64,000 nucleotides of DNA from an uncultured Prolixibacteraceae bacterium (GTDB lineage: Bacteria > Bacteroidota > Bacteroidia > Bacteroidales > Prolixibacteraceae): assembly GCA_913063265.1 (NCBI GenBank), contig CAJXZG010000012.1, positions 23,557 to 87,556 of the forward strand, written 5' to 3'. Under the pieces are notes generated by a model. It searched no databases. It saw nothing but the letters and a program-made list of their open reading frames with translations, and was not told the origin of the DNA. Of the stretch, positions 63,092 to 64,000 are shown piece by piece. Every line of letters starts with the position of its first letter. Within the stretch, counting starts at the first letter, position 1. The position numbers and the translations under genes were made by a program.

Positions 63092-63619
63092 TTATTCGGG
63101 AATCTCGTCCTCAGGATTCTTTTTAATAAATATTGCAGTGATTAATGATACTATTGTTCCAATTAATGCACCTCCTAAAATTCCCCAAATTACCATCATT
63201 GTCGGAGTTTGGAATTTTGCGGTCATTTCAAGTGCCATTTCCATTTGTTCTTCAGGAACATTTCCTTTTGCCAGCATTTGTTCTTCAGTAAAGAGACGAA
63301 GTTGTTCCTGCAAAGAAGGATCTATTACTGTGTACAGCAGATAAGTATAGATACTTGAAATTATTGATGCAAAAACCATCGTAAGTAATCCCGCCAGAAA
63401 TACTTGTCCGTAAGTAGCAAATCCACCAAGCTCTTTTTTATAGCTGATTTGCCCCCAGATAATACCTGCAAGAATAACAGGATAACTTAAGTACTGGGAA
63501 ACTTTAGAAAATGGATTTCCGATTACATAAAACACTACAGAAATAAGAATGGTGACAATAGCTAAATAAACACCAGAGAGCATTGTTGATTTCCAGATTG
63601 ATACTGATTTTTCTTCCAT
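63092..63619 (-). CDS. DUF4199 membrane protein
   Basis: The 175-residue protein has four transmembrane helices and the DUF4199 pattern (WKSTMLSGVYLAIVTILISVVFYVIGNP, FATYGQVFLAGLLTMVFASIISSIYTYLLYTVIDP, MMVIWGILGGALIGTIVSLITAIFIKK). Function unknown; the pairing with a GT2 is common in Bacteroidota. A minus-strand TATATTTG (plus-strand 63647-63654) is a candidate -7 box. Confidence 0.88.
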   Translation of the reverse strand: MEEKSVSIWKSTMLSGVYLAIVTILISVVFYVIGNPFSKVSQYLSYPVILAGIIWGQISYKKELGGFATYGQVFLAGLLTMVFASIISSIYTYLLYTVIDPSLQEQLRLFTEEQMLAKGNVPEEQMEMALEMTAKFQTPTMMVIWGILGGALIGTIVSLITAIFIKKNPEDEIPE

Positions 63620-63957
63620 GATAGCTGTTTTTTAGTTAAGGTTCGACAAATATAAATCTATTTTTTATTGAAAGCTTATTTTATTAGGATGTTCTGAAGT
63701 TTTAAAAAATAAATGATTTTGACATTTTCTTAAAACAGCATTAAGTTAACAAAAATATTTCATTCGTTTAAAATTGTTTTCTTTTAGATTTAACTCGTAT
63801 AACTCGCTTCGAATCATTCTTATATATGCAAAACAGAACTAGTTTGTTTAATTAATTAAGTACTGATATTTTACGCAATAAGTACATTTTATAAGTTTTA
63901 AATTACATAGTATCCTTTTTTATTTGGTGAAAGATTAAAATTTTCTACTTTTGCGCC
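63620..63957. other. 338-bp divergent intergenic region
   Basis: It holds the minus-strand candidate -7 element near 63647-63654 and the SRP RNA promoter near its right end. No gene, repeat or hairpin was seen in the middle part. Confidence 0.6.
63923..63953 (+). promoter_or_regulatory. Promoter of the SRP RNA gene
   Basis: TTTG (63923-63926), a 19-bp spacer and TACTTTTG (63946-63953) form a perfect Bacteroidota promoter. Confidence 0.85.
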
Positions 63958-64000
63958 CGGGTAAGTCCTGTGCGACCAGCTCCTGCTGAATCCCCCCAGG
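63958..64000 (+). ncRNA. ffs: Small SRP RNA (4.5S), 5' part only
   Basis: The sequence ending CTGCTGAATCCCCCCAGG is the 5' half of the bacterial SRP RNA stem leading to the conserved GGAAG tetraloop region, which must lie beyond the window. The RNA scaffolds Ffh in signal-recognition particles that target membrane proteins. Start is set about 5-7 nt after the promoter's -7 box. Confidence 0.82.

Overview
The window looks like a chromosomal piece of an AT-rich member of the Bacteroidota. I infer a free-living Bacteroidia of the Marinilabiliales/Prolixibacteraceae type, but the sequence alone cannot settle the genus. Reasons: promoters of the TTTG/TTTA-N19-21-TAnnTTTG form, few Shine-Dalgarno sequences, many Bacteroidota-specific families (DUF4954, DUF4159, DUF4199, DUF6249, DUF6515, DUF1599, BT_3928-type DoxX), a freestanding ftsE, and folP coupled to cdaA. 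Nearly all of it is ordinary housekeeping DNA with short intergenic gaps. I saw no phage, classical insertion sequence, CRISPR array, tRNA or rRNA.

Layout. 1-7 kb: a truncated TPR exoprotein, ftsE, a glycosyltransferase and four cell-envelope proteins. 7-14 kb: a PAS-LuxR regulator, the DUF4954/glmS pair (UDP-GlcNAc precursor supply), a DedA-like protein and fabD. 14-19 kb: an NtrC-type regulator, a secreted S9 peptidase, a flavin reductase-rubredoxin fusion, a CDGSH Fe-S protein and two beta-propeller proteins. 19.8-24 kb: folE, two futalosine-pathway menaquinone genes (mqnB, mqnD), hldD and a lysoplasmalogenase-like gene. 24-28 kb: an ECF sigma/putative anti-sigma pair, a secreted M64 peptidase, an Lrp-type regulator and a gamma carbonic anhydrase. 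28-35 kb: korAB, pabB/pabC, a YggS-type protein, a dihydroorotate-dehydrogenase-like protein and an overlooked 55-residue gene. 35-46 kb: a HEAT protein, a MATE exporter, uvrA, a second ECF sigma factor, an SPFH operon with a small ribbon-helix-helix gene, and PPi-dependent phosphofructokinase. 46-54 kb: a coiled-coil lipoprotein, an Fe-S flavoprotein, DUF4159, rsmE, an ExbB/TolQ-like protein, a LytTR membrane regulator, SixA, a phosphodiesterase, a class C serine hydrolase and prmA. 54-58 kb: accessory genes inserted around tpiA. 58-64 kb: folP-cdaA, a nitronate monooxygenase-like enzyme, a DUF4199/GT2/membrane operon, and the start of the SRP RNA.

Metabolically, korAB, PPi-phosphofructokinase, futalosine menaquinone synthesis and the flavin reductase-rubredoxin protein fit a facultative or micro-oxic lifestyle. 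folE, folP, pabB and pabC cover several folate steps.

The least explained structure is a set of short-word inverted repeats. Two single-gene units of about 480 bp, one with a GxxExxY gene (54255-54743) and one with a four-helix-bundle gene (56081-56556), are each bracketed by their own imperfect inverted repeats. Gene-less copies of similar word repeats sit at the 3' ends of other genes. Neither protein is a known transposase, so these may be REP-like passenger units. A nearby MinT/MNT-type nucleotidyltransferase gene has decayed through one in-frame nonsense codon and loss of a catalytic Asp.
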